Shown one piece after another: positions 1 to 4,400 of a stretch of DNA of 5,996 bases (position 1 is the first letter of the stretch; each line of letters opens with the position of its first letter). Both the position numbers and the translations under genes were made by a program. The notes below the pieces were generated by a model, which was given only the letters and a program-made list of their open reading frames with translations, had not been told where the DNA came from and made no database searches. The DNA is from Clostridiaceae bacterium. GTDB lineage: Bacteria > Bacillota_A > Clostridia > Acetivibrionales > Acetivibrionaceae. The stretch spans positions 1 to 5,996 of the forward strand of contig JAAZCB010001352.1 in NCBI GenBank assembly GCA_012513545.1, given 5' to 3'.

Positions 1-706
1 CGCTGATATCTTTCATTTCATTATCTTTACCGGATACTACGATTACCTGGTCTGTATTATTGCCGCCAATTGCAATTCCGCTGTTATTGCCTTCAAATTC
101 AACCCATTCGGTATTTCCATTTTGTTCATCATATTTCAGCCAGCCTGTATCGGTACCGATTACTATAAATTTGTCTCCGTTTATCAATGAACTTACAAGG
201 TCTGAAAAAGTTTTTGATTTTGAAGGCTCTTCCGGCTCATCTGTTTCTTTTATGAATCCTTTGTTGTCAATAAGGAATTTCCTGCTTGAAGCCTTGTTTA
301 TCATATCTATAACAGACTGCCTGTCGGCTTCGGGAACCCAAATTCCGTTGCCTTTTGGAAGTATACTTTTTATTTGATTTTTTGATTTACCGGTAATAAG
401 TGCAAGCCCCAATACACCTGCTATACCGGCAAGTATTGGAAGGGTAGGGTTGGTAGAGCTTTGCTCTTCGCTTTGTTCCTCACTATTTACTTCATTTTCA
501 TCAGAACTAATAAATGTTTCACTTGACCAGTCACTATTTCCATTAATTCCGGAGGGCTCTTTTATTTCTTTATTCTTGTTATTGCTCTTCCAGTTAATTT
601 CTTCTTGTTTGTCGGCAGAGGCAACACCCAGTAATAGTGATGCTGTAATAAAAACAATGATTAATGTAAACATAAGTACTGCTGTCTTTTTTCTCATATT
701 GTACAT
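1..706 (-). CDS. Exported or membrane-anchored protein of unknown function, 5' part only
   Basis: An open frame of 235 codons with no stop runs off the window at base 1, so the C-terminus is missing. Residues 1-31 look like a signal peptide: a basic start (MRKK), a hydrophobic core (about 9-27) and an AxA-type end (VASA before Asp32). Residues 32-87 are a low-complexity linker rich in Asn, Ser and Glu. Residues 88-105 (LPILAGIAGVLGLALI) form a second hydrophobic segment, probably membrane-spanning, followed by a basic patch. From about 120 on a folded domain begins (GIWVPEADRQ, then KFLIDNKGFI, FSDLVSSLINGDKFIVIGTD and an Asn/Gly-rich part). The general pattern recalls the lead-in of effector-type metallopeptidase domains in bacterial toxins, but no catalytic residues are inside the window, so this is a weak guess. 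The gene has its own ribosome binding site and lies behind a terminator, so it is probably transcribed apart from the toxin operon. The start could be Met1 (706) or Met4 (697). Confidence 0.85.
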   Translation of the reverse strand, partial: MYNMRKKTAVLMFTLIIVFITASLLLGVASADKQEEINWKSNNKNKEIKEPSGINGNSDWSSETFISSDENEVNSEEQSEEQSSTNPTLPILAGIAGVLGLALITGKSKNQIKSILPKGNGIWVPEADRQSVIDMINKASSRKFLIDNKGFIKETDEPEEPSKSKTFSDLVSSLINGDKFIVIGTDTGWLKYDEQNGNTEWVEFEGNNSGIAIGGNNTDQVIVVSGKDNEMKDIS

Positions 707-708
707 TT

Positions 709-717
709 TCTCCCCCT
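709..717 (-). promoter_or_regulatory. Ribosome binding site of the partial exported-protein gene
   Basis: The minus strand reads AGGGGGAGA just before the ATG at 706. The GGAG core is only three bases from that ATG, which is tight. The in-frame ATG at 697 would have a gap of about 12 bases. Either start keeps the whole signal peptide core. This purine tract is what supports reading the frame as a real gene. Confidence 0.6.
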
Positions 718-743
718 TTTACTGATTATGACATAAATATTAA

Positions 744-758
744 CATTAATTCTTAATG
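744..758. repeat. 15-bp palindrome, possible operator
   Basis: CATTAA and TTAATG form a perfect inverted repeat of two 6-base arms around a 3-base centre. It lies about 38-52 bases upstream of the start at 706, where a promoter would be expected, so it could bind a dimeric regulator. In AT-rich intergenic DNA such a dyad can arise by chance, and no second copy was seen. Confidence 0.25.
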
Positions 759-860
759 CTGAATATCATCCAAAAGGTGGATTTTTTGCTTATAAGTTTG
801 GAATATTTGAAGCTATAATTACAAGACGTATAACATTGCTAAATGAGATGTTAGGTTGTT

Positions 861-911
861 ACAAAGAAAAAGGAAAAAGAAACCCCGAAGCTGCATTGCT
901 ACAGTCGGGGT
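861..911 (-). terminator. Rho-independent terminator of the toxin-immunity operon
   Basis: On the minus strand ACCCCGA (911-905) pairs with TCGGGGT (888-882). Inside this stem CTG pairs with CAG, leaving a two-base bulge and an 8-base loop. A T-rich run follows at once (TTCTTTTTCCTTTTT, 881-867). The hairpin begins 28 bases after the stop of the putative immunity gene. The plus-strand flank has no comparable T tract, so it acts in the minus direction. It separates the toxin operon from the exported-protein gene. Confidence 0.88.
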
Positions 912-939
912 ATAAATTATTTGTGATATGAATTAAATG

Positions 940-1419
940 TCATAACAAGTTTGGATTTTTATAGCACCACTCAGAGTCAAATGGTAATTCTCTTAATTTT
1001 TCTAGGGTTTTAAAAGTGTAAACCCATTTGTAACCATCTAACCATAAATAACTATTAGGACTTATTCTAAACAATTCGTATATAAGTTGGTATAATAGTC
1101 TTTCATTACTGTCGATTAGTTCAATAAATGCAATTCTTAGTAACTCCTTGCTACTGTCAACCCATTTAAACAAATGACTGAAATTATTCTCTTTATCATA
1201 ACTACTTATACTAACAATAATTTGTTGCTTTTTTCCATCTATTAATTGATTATCTAATAAATTCATAGATGATTCCTTAATACTCCCATCATCATTGTAA
1301 GTTGTACTATTGATATAAATATTAAGTTTTGCATTAGCAGAGGCACGTTTAATATCGTCTAAGAATTTGTCTACTGAAAACTCAAGCTTGTCCTTAAGTA
1401 TTACTCCTGTACTCCCCAT
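940..1419 (-). CDS. Putative immunity protein to the adjacent nuclease toxin
   Basis: The product is 159 residues, with no signal peptide or membrane segment, so it should be cytosolic. I do not recognise a named family. The N-terminal half (1-75) alternates short hydrophobic strands with polar turns (KLNIYINSTTYN, KQQIIVSISSYD). The C-terminal half is helical and acidic/aromatic (ELLRIAFIELID, LLYQLIYELFRI, then YLWLDGYKWVY) and ends in WCYKNPNLL. The ending pattern of a Trp/Tyr-rich patch, a Leu-rich helix and FDSEWCYKNP resembles small proteins often found behind polymorphic toxins, but that is recollection, not a search. Function is inferred from position: it starts one base after the stop of a toxin-like gene, has a strong ribosome binding site inside the toxin's last codons, and is followed by a terminator. 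The expected role is to bind and block the nuclease tip in the producer and its kin. Base composition is markedly AT-rich. The ATG at 1419 is the natural start. Confidence 0.85.
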   Translation of the reverse strand: MGSTGVILKDKLEFSVDKFLDDIKRASANAKLNIYINSTTYNDDGSIKESSMNLLDNQLIDGKKQQIIVSISSYDKENNFSHLFKWVDSSKELLRIAFIELIDSNERLLYQLIYELFRISPNSYLWLDGYKWVYTFKTLEKLRELPFDSEWCYKNPNLL

Positions 1420-1420
1420 T

Positions 1421-4400
1421 TTAACTCAACACCTCCTTTAACCCCTCTAATGAGTTAATAACAACACTGACCTCTTTAGCTTTAATATCATTTAACATCT
1501 TTACATTATTTGAGTTTGTCATATCAACTGCTTCTTCAATATACAGTATTACTTTTTTATTTAAGTTGTTTAAAAAGTCTGCATGTGATGGGTCTGCATA
1601 CTTACGAATTTGGTCATAACTAACAGCTCCTATTGATTTTTTAACCTCGATAATTGCATCAGCTGTAACTATATCCAAGTCACCTGCAAAAGTCTTTTCA
1701 ACTGTTCTTGTAACTTGTTGACCAAATCCAGTTACCTCCTTGATATTGTTTCTAATATAGTCAGCAACTTTACACTCTAAAGCTTTACCGGCGTTTGTAC
1801 TATTTAAAGCACTATCAATTGCAATATTTACATTCTTTACATTTTGGTTGACCCAATATAGTGCTCTACCTGCTGGGTTAGTATAATCAACTCGTTTACA
1901 ACCATTATGCACCAACAAGCCACTTGCACCAACAAAATATGTATGATAATCTTCCACATTCAAATTATAAATTCTTTCAGGTTCAGACAGAATTTCAATT
2001 TCTATTGCCAATACCTCTTTCAATTGTCCGGAAGCAGTGACTATTCTATCGCCTTGCTTAATATTTTGGGCTGTCTTCCACCATCCTTCTTCTACAAAGA
2101 ATGGGTGGGTAGGTGTTGTGCGTATATCTTCATCTTCAAATTTTAACCTTATAAATTCCTTTGAACTCTTGATATAAACCTGTAAAACCTTTTTGTAGTC
2201 AAAGTCGCCTGTATTAACGTTCTTTGAATAAACTAATTCACCTTCTTTAATCTCATCGATTCTCTTAGGTCCTTCTTTTGTGAAAACAAGGGTATCTCCT
2301 GAAAAACACCCAACCTTGCAGAGCTGCCATACTTCATCAAGTTTGTCACCCATACCTTTTGCTATCATGGCTGCTTGTAGTTCTGCTTTTGTTATAATAG
2401 TTTCGGCACCGTCAAGGAATTTCAACATCAGGCTGCCATCTTGAAGCTCTAGTGTTTCCCTAACAACTTCAAAAACAGTTTCTGTCCCTTCCAGGATTTT
2501 GAGCATTAATTGTTCAAGTCCGTGTACAGAACCCCTTATAATATTTTTAACGGCGGTAACGACTTCGTCAGTTTTTCCGACAAGATCATCAATCTTATTT
2601 CTTATTACTTTGGCCATAGCAAGTATTGCCTGAACTCCGTCACTTCCAATCAGGTTTCTTATAAACGAATTATGAATAAGTGATTCTACTAAGTCAGGAA
2701 TTCCTTTAATAAGGCCTTTAACGGTATTCAAAGCACTAGTCAAGCCATCGACTACTTTATTTGCACCTCCAAAAACTTTTGCCAATATGTTTATAGCTGC
2801 TTTAATTTGTGGGACATTTCCAGCAGCCTTGAATATTGTCTTTAACGGAGCGGCTATTACCGACCCAATTGCCGGAATTAGGGCTATTCCTGAGAATACT
2901 GCACCTAACAAGTCTTTACGCAAGAGGCATATTCCAACGTTAATACCATCTGCTACATCACCAATACCGGGAAAAAATCCTACTACATCAAGTATTGTCT
3001 GAATAACATCCAGTACTTTGTTTAAAGTTTCAATATTTTCACTTCCGGATTCCGGCTCAATTGGGTCAGGTACTTCCGGAGGCGAATCAATAATGTACCC
3101 GAACAGCTTTATCCATTCTGTATATGTCGGATAGATTATATCTTTTCCCCATACATTCTCATAATAATACTTAAAAGGAGTTGGGGTGTTTGTATCAACC
3201 AGGTTATATTTTTCTGCCAGCCAGGCTTCAAAGCTCGTGAAACCGGATACTGATGAATTATAGTAGTTCCGTAGCGCCTGGGTATAACTGCCTGTATTAA
3301 GCGGAGTAAATCCCCAATAATTATAACATATTGCATAGCTGATATCATCTATATTGTTTTTGACCACATGTGCAGCACCGTTCATATCATACATGGTTAT
3401 AGTGGTTCCCGAGTAGAGTGATAAAGAGGGTGGTATTTTAGAAGCAGCTACAAATTTAAGGGCTTCCTTTCCTGCGTTGCTCAATTCAGTAAAAGTTGTT
3501 TTATCAAGTATACCTGTTTCAGGCAAGCCGTATTCTTTTTGGAACAGTTTAATTGCTGTATATGTGTATCCGCCCGGACTCCATTTTCCATCAATGCCTT
3601 GAGGACCTAAATCAAATAAGTTGGTAAATCTAACCTCGTTCAGAGCTTCTAAATATTTTTGAGCCATCTCAACATATTGACTGTATACATTTTCTTGAAT
3701 ATTGTATGGATTATTGGTGATAGTCATATTTTTATGCTTTTCTGCTTGAATTCTTAAAGCTATCAGAGTTGCCCTGTCCAGTAACCCTGTTGCTTTAACA
3801 TTCTCCAAATGCTTATTTGCATCTTTTAAAGAAGTATTATTATATGAAGCCCATTCTTGAACACACCATTGTTGAAATGCCAAAATAGAAGCTGCAGTGT
3901 TAGGGCCCCATAAACCGTCTGCGCCACTTGTACCCAGGTCAATTTGCGGTGATAGGGATTTAACGGTAATTAAATCATTCTGTGCTTGTTCAAGAATGGT
4001 GCTTTTTGAGCCTGGTACTATTACATTTATGGAAACCGTTTCTGATTTATCCAACGTAGAAGTTTTTATTCCATCATGGGCATTACGTCCTGCCAAATAT
4101 ATGCTATATGTTCCGCTATCGCTTACTGGGAAAATATACTCATATTCTAATGTATCGTTTAAGCGAGAGTTGTATTGAATATCCTTTAATGTTTCCGTAC
4201 CTTTTGAATTGCCAATGAAAAGACCTATGTGATGGCAATTTGTTCCCTCACCAATAATATTAATTGCCTTACTTCCGTCATCCTGAGGAATTGCTACATA
4301 TATTTCGTTATTTTTAAGGTTGGTTAATTTTACATAAGGCGTTTCGGACAAAAACTTCTCTGCTGGAAATACTGTTGATTCAGGCGAGAGCAGATACCTT

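Larger units (their letters stand above)
707..939. other. Intergenic region between the toxin operon and the partial exported-protein gene
   Basis: This AT-rich gap of 233 bases has no credible ORF. It holds the operon terminator at its high-coordinate end and the ribosome binding site of the next gene at its low-coordinate end, so a minus-strand promoter is expected at about 720-850. Only weak -10/-35 matches are visible (for example TTGGAT at 772-767 with ATTAAT 17 bases later), and none is good enough to call. Confidence 0.6.

Noticed and set aside
60..725. Plus-strand ORFs at 60-377 and 450-725
   Set aside because: They are antisense to an open minus-strand frame that has a ribosome binding site, a signal peptide and protein-like composition. 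Their own products are Phe/Leu/Ser-rich and show no domain.
767..850. Sigma-A promoter for the exported-protein gene
   Set aside because: Several weak hexamer pairs can be drawn in this AT-rich DNA, and none is clearly better than the rest.
867..911. The hairpin as a plus-strand terminator
   Set aside because: There is no plus-strand gene ending here, and the T-rich run lies only on the minus-strand downstream side.
1424..1903. Tip as a housekeeping Holliday junction resolvase
   Set aside because: The motif set is shared, but fusion behind a Hint domain, the C-terminal location and the adjacent small gene fit a toxin. The resemblance is kept as evidence of fold only.
1904..2308. Splicing intein in a host gene
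   Set aside because: There is no homing endonuclease, Gly replaces the +1 Cys/Ser/Thr, the following 160 residues are a self-contained nuclease-like domain, and the VHNGC ending fits pre-toxin Hint domains.
3136..3348. Minus-strand ORF of 70 codons
   Set aside because: It is an alternate frame within the toxin gene, whose main frame is continuous here. No frameshift is needed to explain it.
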